Source: Theristus sp. LFF4_11
Taxonomy: Eukaryota; Nematoda; Chromadorea; Monhysterida; Xyalidae
NCBI GenBank assembly: GCA_030248135.1
Contig: JASANC010002081.1
Span: forward strand, 1-64,000
DNA: 64,000 nucleotides
Direction of reading: 5' to 3'
The notes beneath the pieces were generated by a model, which was given only the letters and a program-made list of their open reading frames with translations, was not told the DNA's origin and searched no databases. This document shows positions 37,924 through 48,773 of this stretch, piece after piece (positions within the stretch are counted from its first letter, which is position 1; each line of letters opens with the position of its first letter). Made by a program: the position numbers and the translations under genes.

Positions 37924-38223
37924 ATGGCGACGTCGTCACCGCGAAGAGAACGTTGATTTAGTTAGGCACGCAGACAGAATGACTGCGACGATGCGAATGC
38001 GACTTCTCGTTTTTTGGTCAACGTCGCGTCGCAAGCAACGCCGCCACGGACAGTGCTGTTTTTATGTTTTTCGTTCCACACAATTTTGCTCGATTTTGCT
38101 GAATTCATGTTTTTCAGATTTGCCGTGTCATATGACTGATGGTGAGGTCGAGCTCGAACGTTCGAACGATGAAGCTTGCGGAGCTGAGCAATTTCTGACA
38201 AACAAGTCGCATTCTGACGGGAG
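37924..38223 (+). CDS. Possible 5' exons of an unknown gene
   Basis: A candidate first exon 37924-37951 (MATSSPRRE...) joins in phase to 38118-38223 (acceptor TTTTTCAG, donor GTGAGC), which encodes an acidic stretch around MTDGEVELERSNDEACGAE. Both splice sites are good and third positions look coding. I do not recognise the product and find no later exon before the repeat block begins at 38286. It may be a gene fragment cut off by transposons, or chance. Confidence 0.3.
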
Positions 38224-38285
38224 GTGAGCAAGGTAGTGCTGTTCGGTTCGGTGTTTTCAACAAAAAATCAACGCCAATCGGGTTC

Positions 38286-38640
38286 AGCAAAGGCCCGTTT
38301 ATACCAGTGTGGAGTCCAGTTTTACAAAATGTGAGGAGTTAGGGGAAAATTTTTGAGGAGACAAAATGAATGGCCCTACACAAAATCAGAGGTTGCTTGC
38401 AATGAGTCGTAGGTTCCTAATCCTAAACCTCCTAATCCTAAGCCAAACCTTTTTGATAAGGTGAAAGGGGCCTGGCTTAGTATTAGGAACCTACAACGAC
38501 TCATTGCAAGCAACCTCAGATCAAAAATCACAAAAATCAATTAAGAATGTATACGGATTGTTGGGCCATTCATTTTGTGTCGGGCCATTTATTTTGTGTA
38601 GGGCCGTTCATTTTGTCGGGGGCCATTAATTAAAAAAATA
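38286..38640. mobile_element. Foldback element with GGGCCATTxATTTTGT arms
   Basis: The inner inverted repeat (about 38390-38520) carries TTGCTTGCAATGAGTCGT and TAGGTTCCTAATCC on one side and the reverse on the other. The outer arms carry GGGCCATTCATTTTGTGT-type units on one side and AATGAATGGCCCTACACAAA on the other. The core is shared with the loop of the element at 2637-3172. Confidence 0.6.
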
Positions 38641-39239
38641 GCGTGCTTTAAAAGGTACGGTAGACAAGCTACGGTTAGGGTCTCTGAATGAAAGTGGTTT
38701 GCTTGACCAAGAGGAATTGATTGATACCAAATTTGATTCAATTCGAACAACTAGAACACTACAGGGATCAAAAATGCTACTTTCACGCCTAAAATGGTTA
38801 AAATGGTAAAAATCGTGCTCTGCGGGTTACGGTAGTAAAGATATGGTTACGGTATAAAAACAAAAGTTGTTCGCCTGATCAAGGGGAGTTGATTGATTCT
38901 AAATTTGACTAGATTCGTTCAAGTATAACACCACACGGACCAGAAACAACCCAAGGCCAAAAAACAAATAATCGTGATTTTTGGGTTACTGGAACGAAAT
39001 TACGCAACGGTACTTACTTTTTCGCAATCAGCGCATAAAGTTACCGTAGAACCCACTTTTTGATTTTGGTCACCGTTGTTCCGCAGTTTGTCGCCATACC
39101 AGGAAAAACCCTGGTTGTGTCTGCACCTTGACGACCCCTCCTCACTTTTTGGTCGGCACCCCCCGCGGCACCATACCCCCCCTTCGAAAATTGTTTTGGG
39201 CCCACGGTACTGCCCCAGAGCACCAGAGACCGTCGGCTG
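38641..39239. other. Repeat-like spacer with TTACGGTAG motifs
   Basis: Two related stretches contain GGGTTACGGTAG, TTACGGTA and GTTGATTGAT(A/T) motifs, similar to motifs in the palindrome at 14490-15391. Non-coding. Confidence 0.4.
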
Positions 39240-39804
39240 GGGGGGGGGGGGGGCGCCCCCGCGGGGCACCGTGCCACCCCCCCTAAAACCGGGCACCCCC
39301 CCCCCATCGGACCCCCCCTTCGAAAATTTGGCCGACACCCCCCCCCATGAAATTTTGTCTGGCGGAGACCCCCCCCCCATAGTTGTTCTAGGGGGGGCAT
39401 GGGGGGGGGGGCGCCCCCCCCCCAAAATTTTTGAATCTGTCTCTATCAGACAGGTTTTTTGGCTCAGCTATTATCTATTTAAAAAATTTCTCAGCCAGCT
39501 ATCTATCTGAAAATTTTTGTCTTCGACGACATAAAATGAGTCAATTTTTGACCAAAATTGACCATTTTGCTCGTAATTCTTGAAAATTTCGCTAATTTTA
39601 GGTAAAATACGCGTTTATACGGAGACCCCCCCCCAAAATTTTCGATTTGTAACAAAGTGATTTTTTTGATTTCTGATCAGAGGTTGCTTGCAATGAGTCG
39701 TTGTAGGTTCCTAATCCTAAACCTAATCCTAATCCTAAGCCAAGCCTTTTTGATAAGGTGAAAATGATCAATTTAGTTTTTGCATTTTTTTCTTTCCTGT
39801 GTTA

Positions 39805-40526
39805 AAGGGGTTTTGAAAAAAATTTTTTTATTTTTTTTCGTTTTTTTTTAAATTTGGATTTTTTTTCAAACTTAAAAAAAATTTGAAAAATTTTTCTTCT
39901 ACTTTGTTCTGAAAATTCGATTTATGGCATAATTTTTTGAAAGTTCAAACCAAATTTTCTTCCCAACTTTGTGTGCTTAGGTAAATGTCATTATTTGGCA
40001 ATTTTGACCGACGTACTCCATGTTTTTCGATTTGGATGACTTCTAGGGTCAATTTTTAGCGTTGAAATGACTTAACTGAATTGAAATATCGTTGTTTTGT
40101 TGTATGTATGTATGTTGATAGGTCTACAATGGAGGTGTGCGATATATTGTTAAACAATTGGAACGGAGGTGTTTGTCACCACATCACACGACCGTTTTTC
40201 AGATACCCGATAACATGGCCACATGTTAAAACTTGCGTGCTAAACTAAACTAACGTGTTAAACTTGCGTCTGTCAGTTGCCCGCAACGTGATCGTGATAT
40301 CATGGTACGTGTTTTCGATACGATGATTTGAAGAGTGGGCTGTCGGAATGTGGCAGATAGCATAGATACGATTTTCGCTCGTATAGTTTTTTGGATCGTT
40401 CTGAAAATAGTCTAGATGAACTCAGCTCGACGAGACGCTTCGAACGAACCAAACTTGTAAAAAAAATTTTTTTTTTAAATTTTTTTTAAATTTAAAAAAA
40501 GTCCGGATTTTTTCCCCCTAACCCTA
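39805..40526. mobile_element. MITE family 5, truncated copy
   Basis: Matches 45267-46303 over most of its length, including GACCGACGTACTCCATGTTT and GATACCCGATAACATGGCCA. It ends with the same CCCCTAACCCTA. The left TIR is degraded, and about 300 bp of the reference copy is missing. Confidence 0.75.
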
Positions 40527-40794
40527 GTCCCACGTTACCATAGTTTGGACCCCACCCTCACTTTTTGGTCGGCACCACCCCCCCCCCCCACGGGCCACGG
40601 CACCACCCCCCCCCCTTCGAAAATTTTTTGGGCCCACGACGGTACTACGTGGGACCCCCCATGGGGGTCCCATGGGGGGGTGCATTTTTTCAAAATTTTC
40701 TATGGGGCGGGTCCATCCCCCCACCCCCATGATATTTTTTCGCTTCAATTTTGAAGGAAAAACGCTAAATTTTGCTGCAAAATCTTTGAAATTA

Positions 40795-41553
40795 CAGTCT
40801 ATCACGCTAATATATGCAACTCGTTGATTGGTCGGCTCCTCACGCTCCGCACCCTTGGGAACGGGATTCAGAAAAAATCATGTTTTTCATTGTTCAACGG
40901 TTTGTTTTCATTTATTTCATGCCGAAAAACATTCTAAATAAAAAACTACCAAATTCCAAAAATTTGCATTGGTCACAATGTCAAAAAATGTCTTTTTTGG
41001 TTGATTGACTGCGACGACGTCGTCTATGGTTTTTGGTTTAGTTTTTGCCTTTAGGCATGAAAAGAGCGTGCCGCCGCTGGCCGCTACTGTGTGTCCGAAG
41101 CACAGAGAAGAAGAACGCAGCAGGTGACAGTATTTATTGACAATGTGAACAATCTTTGAACAACAATGAATGGACATGGCGCACCCAATGAATCAATTGT
41201 TAAAAGCGGGATGAAAACCGTCGAAATCGTTGGAAGCAAGTTTTGTTATTTTGTTTGTTTGTTTTAAATTTGTTGTGAACACGCAGCAGCGGCCAGCGGT
41301 ACGTTTGAAAGCAAAAATTCTCGACGACGTCGTCGCCGTCAATCAACCAAAAAACTTCAGTTTACTAATTTTTACCAATTCAAACGTTTGGAATTTTGTA
41401 GTTTTTGATTTAGAATTTTTTCGGCATGAAAAAAAATGAAAACAAACCGCTGAACAACAAAAAAACATGATATTTTCTGAATCCCGTTCCCAGGGGTGCG
41501 GAGCGTGAGGAGCCGACCAATCAGCGAGTTGCATATATTAGCGAGATAGACTG
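40795..41553. mobile_element. Mariner-type MITE with TA duplication
   Basis: Starts CAGTCTATCACGCTAATATA and ends TATTAGCGAGATAGACTG, flanked by TA at 40793-40794 and 41554-41555. The inverted arms are about 200 bp. The interior carries a poorly matched middle with GACGACGTCGTC palindromes. The uninterrupted target sequence exists twice in this window (around 42593 and 45017). Confidence 0.88.
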
Positions 41554-43403
41554 TACAATGAAGATGGTCAAGTTATCACATATTCAGCTTATATTATGGA
41601 CTTTATAGACAAAAAATCATGATTTTCGAAAAAAATTTTAGGGTGTGCAGAAAATTTCGTAATGCATCATTATTAAAACAGGTGCATGTGCAGTGGCGGT
41701 GGCCCCTGCCCTTTAACACAGGAAAGAAAAAAATGCCAAAACTAAATTGATCATTTTCACCTTATCAAAAAGGCTTGGCTTAGGATTAGGATTAGGTTTA
41801 GGATTAGGAACCTACAACGACTCATTGCAAGCAACCTCTGATCAGAAATCAAAAAAATCACTTTGTTACAAATTGATAATTTTGGGGGGGGGTCTCCGTA
41901 TAAACGCGTATTTTACCTAAAATTAGCGAAATTTTCAAGAATTACGAGCAAAATGGTCAATTTTGGTCAAAAATTGACTCATTTTATGTCGTCGAAGACA
42001 AAAATTTTCAGATAGATAGCTGGCTGAGAAATTTTTTAAATAGATAATAGCTGAGCCAAAAAACCTGTCTGATAGAGATAGATTCGAAAATTTTGGGGGG
42101 GGGGCGCCCCCCCCCCCCATGCCCCCCCTAGAACAACTATGGGGGGGGTCTCCGCCAGACAAAATTTGAGGGGGGGGGGGGGGGTGGGCCAAATTTTCGA
42201 GGGGGGGGGGTCCGATGGGGGGGGTGCCCGGTTTTAGGGGGGGTGGCACGGTGCCCCCCAGTACCGAAGACGAGGGGGGGGGGGGGGGGGGGGGGTCTAC
42301 ACCCCCCCCCCCCAGAGCACCCGAGACCTCCGCGGGGGGGGGGGGGTGGGGGGGTCACGCGACACCCACCCCCCAAAACCTGACACTGGACCATCCACAC
42401 CTGACACCCTCAAAATTTGCTAGACACCCCCCCACCCCCCCCCCTAGATGGACCTAAGTAACAGTGACACCCCCCAAAAATTTTCTCGGACCACCCAAAA
42501 ATCATGAATTTTTGCTCAAAAATCATGATTTTTTGTTTTTAAAGACCATAATATAAGCTAAAAAATATATGATAACTTGACATTCTTCATTGTAATTTCA
42601 AAGATTTTGCAGCAAAATTTAGCGTTTTTCCTTCAAAATTTAAGCGAAAAAATCTCATGGGTGGGGTGGGGGGTGTGCACCCCCCCCAGAAAATTTTCTA
42701 CAATAGTGCACCCCCCATGGCCCACGCCTGGGGGGGTGTCACTGTACCATGACTGACACCCCCCCACTGAAAAATTTTCGGCACCCCCCCACGTGACGAC
42801 ACCCCCCCCTCGAAAATTTGCTTTCGCCTTCGGTACTGGTGCCCCCCCCCCACCCGACGGTCTCTGGTGCTCTGGGGGGGGGTGTACCCCCCCCCCCCCC
42901 CCCCCCCTCGCCCACGGTACTGCGGGGGTCCCCCCCACCCACCCCCGCCCACGGTACTGGTGCACTATTGTGGAAAAATTTCTGGGGGGGTGCACACACC
43001 CCCCACCTAGAGATGTAACGGTCAAAAAAAAAATTTATTTATTTTTTTTAAAAAAAGAGCATTTTTTTATTTTTTTATTAAAAATTTTTGAAATTTTTTC
43101 TTTAATGTGCCCTGAAAATGCCGTTTTTGGCATAATTTTTCGAAAGTTCAACAAAAATTTTCTTTGACTTTACCTTGTTAGTCTTCAACGCTGCAGGTGG
43201 TATTCTGGATTGATTTATCGACTGTTTTCAGCCTTGGTGAGTGATGATCGACTCGCGCATTGAAGTACTTGAGCGTCGCAAAGGCTAGTTCAACAAATTC
43301 CGATGCCGCTAAGGTGAGATAGAAGCAGAGAACTCACATTTACGCTTCGTTTTTCAGGATCTCGACTCGAAAGGTCGAAATTGCACTGTCTGCCACTGCA
43401 AGC

Positions 43404-44600
43404 CATAGTTGTTCCAGAGCCGAGGGGTGGGGGGGGGGGTAGGGTTGTTAAAAAAAAATGAATTTTTTTTTAAAAAAAAGTGATTAAAAAAAAACAAAAA
43501 TGCCGTTTTTTTTTAAAAAAATTCGAAAAATTTTCCTCTAATATGCTCTGAAAACCTCAATTTTGGCACAATTTTTCGAAAGTTCAACAAAAATTTTCTT
43601 TGATTATACCTCGTAAAACCTTTAGCAGTCGATTTTGGGCCGTTTTACCGACTGATTTTAGGCTTCGACAACATCTGGGATGAAGTTTTTGAGCGTCCCA
43701 AAGCTTAGCCTACCATTTCCGATGCAGATAAGGTGACGATTAGCCTCGCAGAGCGTCCGATTGTGCTCGCTGCACCGTTTGCAAGCGCTACGTTGTCTGG
43801 TTGCTGCTTCGTGTCGTGTCGTCGCGACACCATCAGAAGAATTGATCGAATTTCAAGGCGGTATGTTTGTCTTCACTTTAGCATTAGCTTAGCTGGGGAC
43901 AATTAGTGACGTTTTGGAGGTCAAAACACAAGAAGAGGCATGGTGACGGTTTGGAAAAGGGGTAATTGAGGTCACCAAAACAAAATCTGCAAAGTTCCGC
44001 CATACGGGTGTCATTCGGGAGGCGCTTGCATATCATATGTGGTTCTTCGGACTCCCTGATTGATTTAGCACAACTTTGATTTTTGAAATTTTTTTTTTTA
44101 AAAATTAAAAAAAAACAAAAATGACGATTTTTGTTTTTTTTAACAACCCTATTGGGGGGGCCGATATAGATAGCTGGAGCAAATTTTCTAGATAGATAGA
44201 TAGCTGGAAAATTTTGGGGGGGGCCGCGGGAGGGGCCATGTGACTTTGGGGGGGGCCGGTCAAAATTTTGAAATTTGATAGATAGATAGCTAAAACAATA
44301 AAAAGCTATAAAAACAGCAAAATAATGCTAAAAATACACTAAAAATCAAGTATAAGCGCGTATTTTACCTAAATGTAGCGAAATTTTCAAGAATTACGAG
44401 CAAAAATGGTCAATTTTGCTCAAAAATTGACTCATTTCATGTCCTCGAAGACAAAATTTTTTAGATAGATAGCTGGCTGAGAAATTTTTTTAGATAGATA
44501 ATAGCTGAGCCGAAAAAACCTGTTTGATGGAGATAGATTCGACAATTTTTTGGGGGGGGCCCGCCCCCCCCCCCCAGGCCCCCCCCCTAGAACAACTATG
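43404..44600. mobile_element. MITE family 2 nested in family 3
   Basis: Starts CATAGTTGTTCCAGAGCC and ends CTAGAACAACTATG, with an exact CTGCAAGC duplication at 43396-43403 and 44601-44608. It is itself split by a family 1 element. Confidence 0.9.
43440..44152. mobile_element. MITE family 1 nested in family 2
   Basis: TIRs TAGGGTTGTTAAA and TTTAACAACCCTA. It is inserted in a G run, so the duplication is not readable. This is the innermost layer of a three-level nest. The coding-like core has the same TAG as the copy at 36594-37304. Confidence 0.85.
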
Positions 44601-45266
44601 CTGCAAGCGTAACTTCGTTGGTTGCTCGTTGCTGTTTCGCCTCGTGTCGTCAGCATGATCACACCGGTTTGTTGTTGAACTTGTTTCCGTGTTATTTGAG
44701 GTGAATTGAGAGGCAAAACACGAGACGTGATGTCGTCGGTGGGAAAATGGGGTCGCCGAAACCAAGTCTGAAATTTTCACCCTCCTCCCATATGAGTGGG
44801 GGTCATATGGTAAGTCGGTGGCTCCTCAGATGGTGATATTCGGACTCCCTGAAAAATTCTGAACAACTTTCATTTTCAAAAAAAAATTAAAAAAAAGATT
44901 TTTTTTAAAAGAAAAAAATAGGAATTTTTTTTCTTGACATCTCTACCCCCACCCCACCCATGAGACGTTTTCGCTTAAATTTTGAAGGAAAAACGCTAAA
45001 TTTTGCTGCAAAATCTTTGAAATTGCAATGAAAAATGTCAAGTTACCATATATTTAGCTTATATTATGGACTTTAAGAACAAAAAAATCATGATTTTTGA
45101 GCAAAAATTCATGATTTTTGGGTGGTCCGAGAAAATTTTTGGGGGGTGTCACTGTTACTTAGGTCCATGTAGGGGGGGGGTGGGGTGTCAAGCAAATTTC
45201 GAGGGGGGGTGTGGATGGTCCAGTCAGTGTCAGGTTTTGGGGGGTGGGTGTTGCGTGACCCCCCAC

Positions 45267-46303
45267 TAGGGTTAGGGGCTTTGAAAAAAAATTTTTTTTA
45301 TTTTTTTTTGTTTTTTTTTAAAAAAAATTTGGATTTTTTTTTCAAACTTAAAAAAAAAATTTGAAAAGTTTTTCTTCTACTTTGCTCTGAAAATTCGATT
45401 TATGGCATAAATTTTTGAAAGTTCAAACCAAATTTTCTTCCCAACTTCTTTGTGTGCTTAGGTACATGTCATTATTTGGAAATTTTGACCGACGTACTCC
45501 ATGTTTTTCGATTTGGATGACTTCTAGAGTCAATTTTTAGCGTTGAAATGACTTAACTGAATTGAAATATCGTTTCAGAAATCGTTTTCTTGCAACTTAG
45601 AACATGTTTTTTCAGTCGGTAGGCCATGAGATGAACATGATATTTTGTTGATTGGCGTATGTTATAGGTCTACAATGGAGTTGTGCGATATATTGTTAAA
45701 CAATTGGAGCGGAGATGTTGGTTAATACCACATCACACGACCGTTTTTCAGATACCCGATAACATGGCCAAATGTTAAAACTTGCGTGCTGAGCTAAACT
45801 AACGTGTTAAACTTGCGTCTGTCAGTTGCCCGCAACGTGATCGCGAAATCATGGTACGTGTTTTCGATACGATGATTTGAAGAGTGGGCTCTCGCCATGT
45901 GGCAGATAGCATAGCTGGTTGAACCTGAAAGTAAGTGTCTTGGGGGGGGGGGCGACCGGGTCGACAGGGGTTGCCGACTTAGCTACAGCAAACAGGAATT
46001 TTTGAACACAGTCAAATTTTGGTAATTTTCTAAAGAGGAACAACTAAGAACGGTTCAATATTCAAGTACACGTCGAAAATTGTCCTGTTTTACTGTTGAA
46101 AATGCAACTTTCCCTCTATGAAATGGACATAATTTCAATAAAACACGATTTTCGCTCTTATAGTTTTCCGGATCGTTCTGAAAATAGTCTAGATGAACTC
46201 AGCTCGACGAGACGCTTCGAACAAACCTAACTTGTAAAAAATTTTTTTTAATTTTTTTTTTTAGTTTAAAAAAAAAATCCGGATTTTTTTCCCCCTAACC
46301 CTA
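45267..46303. mobile_element. MITE family 5 with 8-bp TSD
   Basis: Starts TAGGGTTAGGGG and ends CCCCTAACCCTA, with CCCCCCAC at 45259-45266 and 46304-46311. The opposite arm of the palindrome retains the unfilled site near 42346-42353. Non-coding, 1037 bp. Confidence 0.88.
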
Positions 46304-46411
46304 CCCCCCACCCCCCCACGCGGAGGTCTCGGGTGCTCTGGGGGGTACCCCCCCACCCCCCTCGTCTTCGGTACAGCACGTCAGCGCGGTTCGAATCTAG
46401 TTTTTTTTAAA

Positions 46412-47515
46412 GTCGATTCTGCAGTTTGCAGAAATTTGGCAAAAAAAATTTGCAAATGAAATTTGTTTGTACAAATTTCTGTACAAATTTCAAAAACATG
46501 ACGAAAATGGTTTTTGTGCTTGTTTAATGTCATTTTTTGTTCTGAGCATCATTTCTTAACGATGCTCAGAATTGCAATTGCCAATTGCATCGCTTTGCCG
46601 CAGAATTTTTCAAATATTCAGAAAAAACACCAAAACCAAACCAGATTGCCAAACCAAATAAATCACCAATCATTCGTTTCAAATCATTCAACCCAACAAC
46701 AACACAATCAATATCAAATGAAAACCCCCATTGCTCAAATTACGCAATCAATGCGATGGCTTCGGTCGGTTCGACGTTCTTAAAGGTGCAGTTCATTTGG
46801 TTCGGTTTGATTTTGTGTCGCCTTTTTGTTTTCATCCCCAGATACTGCATTCTTGCTTGCAGTTATGCTCGGACCAGGGAATTGAATTCGTTCGCATTTG
46901 AATCGTTTCCATTTATCAGCGACACTGCCCTTGTCCGGCAAAATGGATGAATAAAACTGGTGCAGATCAGCAGATCGGCATTTCCGCACGCCAGCAGCTG
47001 TTCAGATCCATCCATCTCAGACGGTAGAATATTTTGGCAGCCTTGAGAATGCTGTGCGCGTCTTCGAATATGTTGCTGAGATTCTCGACAAGCTGTACGA
47101 CAAACTTACGCACCTCCGCCAATGTCTTATTTTTGCATCTTCTGTTGTGTGGATAATGGATCACTTCATTCTCTTTCCAAACAGAAAGCGTAACAGCAAA
47201 CAATAATTTTCGATTTGATCTGATTCTGTTTTATTTTTCGAATTCGAAATACTCAGATTTTATTTACGAAGGCAAAACAAATCGCTAATCATTGCGCTGC
47301 AGCAACCGCCGAAACAGCGGTTTTTGACAAAAAACTATTTGAAATTTCTTCCATGGATATGTGAACCCTCAGTCAAGCGCCAAGCACAAAATGAATATTG
47401 CAGAACCAAAGTTTGCATGCAACTCTGTTTCTGCAATTTGCAGAAATCTGTTAAAAAACTACTGCAAACGCTCCAAAATTTCTGCAGAAAACCGACGTTT
47501 TTCTGCAAAAAAACA
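46412..47515. mobile_element. Element Z copy 2, inverted
   Basis: Inverted relative to 15394-16500 and similar along most of its length. Ends carry TTTGCAGAAATTTGG and TTTCTGCAGAAAACCGACG-type motifs. The coding-like core (about 46970-47200) is open on both strands, for example SLENAVRVFEYVAEILDKL. Unrecognised. Confidence 0.55.
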
Positions 47516-47782
47516 GATTCGAATGCACTTATTTTTGTCGACCATCAGATCTTCCTCCGGCATTTTAGATTTTTTTATTAATTAAGCCGGATCCGGCAAA
47601 AGCCCATTCCGGCCGGGCCGGATCCGGCAAAAATGGCCTTTTTATGTCTAAAAAACATCTACGCACATTTCGTCGCTTCTTCATCACATTTTCAGCATAA
47701 AACAGCACAGACACAGAAACAAAGTCAGCAAGACACAGCACATGAACCAACCAAAAATTACAACAACAACAATTGACAAAAT
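47516..47782. other. Spacer between element Z and hAT remnant
   Basis: It contains a GGATCCGGC repeat with its inverted partner (CCGGATCCGGC, 47586-47629). No coding signal except the 3' flank of the transposase frame. Confidence 0.35.
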
Positions 47783-48540
47783 TCACATCTCATAGGGATA
47801 ATCAAGTGCTGGCAACACTCCATTCAGAAACATGACCTTTTCGGCGTTTTGAGTTGACAGACGAGATCGGCTGTGCACAAACACCTGCCTGGCTTCAGAG
47901 AACATTCGTTCGCTTGCCACGCTTGTTAATAGTGGTGCCAGGTATCTGCGCGCGATTGTCGATAGTTTGGGGTATTTAGACGAGTTCAGCCGCCAAAAGT
48001 CTAGCATTAGATCACTTTTATCCGGTTCGTCGATAAAATCATCCGACTCGTACAGATTCATTTCGCCGCGCAGTTCGTCATCAGGATTGGATTCGCCTGA
48101 CGGGTTGCGCGGTCGCACAGCGTGAAACTCAATGCCTCCGTAGAGGCCAGTCGATTTCTTTTTTGGTTCGGGCTCGTGTTCACTTTCGTCATCGTCGTTG
48201 TTCGCGATCTCGGATGTATCATCGCAGTTTGTGGGCGTCTCCGGTCGTTTCAAGATTTTCTTTGCAATGTGAAGTAGTTCACAACGAATCGCGCCTTCAT
48301 TTTCGAAGACGACTGCAGTATTCTTGAATCGCGGATCAACGTACGTGGCCATGATGTTGGATTCGTTGTGGAAAAGCGCACGGAAGCGCGTGTCGATGCT
48401 GGTCAGCAGCGTTTTTTTCGTCGTACCAATGCCACTCGCATCGACTTGTTCGATGCGCTGCTTCAGCGCGCAAACGGCGGGCAACACCATTGAAATGGAT
48501 TCGTCGTCTCGTGGATTCGTCGTTGGGGGGTTTATGGGGT
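47783..48540 (-). pseudogene. hAT transposase, C-terminal remnant
   Basis: Open minus-strand frame of about 245 codons ending at a TGA at 47783. It contains the hAT dimerisation region: FWRLNSSKYPKLSTIARRYL then PLLTSVASERMFSEA and SRLSTQNAEKVMFLN. Upstream are SMVLPAVCALKQ and TYVDPRFK, typical of the RNase H-like fold that precedes it. The N-terminal BED zinc finger and first catalytic acidic residues are missing; homology stops at about 48540 in a C-rich junction. No TIRs found around it. The rest of a full-length copy elsewhere in the genome could mobilise the hAT-type MITEs described here, but that is inference. Confidence 0.85.
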
Positions 48541-48773
48541 TTTAGGGGATCACGGCACCCCCCGCACACCCACGGTAACACACGTCAAAGGGAAACGCTG
48601 TTATTTTTATTCGTGCTTTCTTGAAAAGGTTTGGCTCGGTCGCAGGTGTAGGTTTTGTTTAGGTCCGTTTAGGCTCAGCGTCTGACAGCATGCAATGTTG
48701 GAGCGTGATTTAACTTGAGCGGAATATCATAAAACGTGCCAACCGTTAAAATGTCAAAATTACAAAATTGCAG
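48541..48773. other. SGSM upstream or intron sequence
   Basis: Lies before the first recognised SGSM exon. The exon at 48774 begins after an acceptor (AATTGCAG), so this is intronic and the true first exon is further upstream. I could not identify it. Confidence 0.4.

Larger units (their letters stand above)
39240..42262. repeat. Large palindrome 1
   Basis: Arms of roughly 560 bp (about 39240-39808 and 41708-42262) are near-identical inverted copies. Both contain CATAGTTGTTCTAG-type family 2 ends, GTCTTCG(A/T)CGACATAAAATG, GGAGACCCCCCCC and the TTGCTTGCAATGAGTCGTTG core with telomere-like CCTAAT repeats. The spacer of about 1.9 kb contains a truncated family 5 element and a mariner-type MITE. 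Confidence 0.8.
43008..44945. mobile_element. MITE family 3 hosting two more elements
   Basis: Starts TAGAGATGT and ends ACATCTCTA, with an exact CCCCCACC duplication at 43000-43007 and 44946-44953. Once the inserts are removed, its interior is distantly similar to family 1 (GAGCGTC.CAAAG, TTCCGATGC, CTAAGGTGA), so the two families probably share an ancestor. Confidence 0.82.
42262..46377. repeat. Large palindrome 2
   Basis: Outer ends are CAGTACCGAAGACGAGGGG and CCTCGTCTTCGGTACAG. The arms (about 42262-42650 and about 44954-46377) share GAGCACCCGAGACCTCCGCG, CCTGACACTGGACCATCCAC and CATGA(A)TTTTTG stretches in inverted order. The right arm contains the family 5 element at 45267-46303. The centre holds a smaller foldback (42660-43007) and the nested stack 43008-44945. 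Confidence 0.75.

Noticed and set aside
38641..39060. Possible gene in the stretch with TTACGGTAG motifs
   Set aside because: The repetition is imperfect and non-coding; motifs recur in the palindrome at 14.5-15.4 kb.
42137..43025. Several proline/glycine-rich open frames
   Set aside because: They are products of long C or G runs in palindrome 2, not genes.
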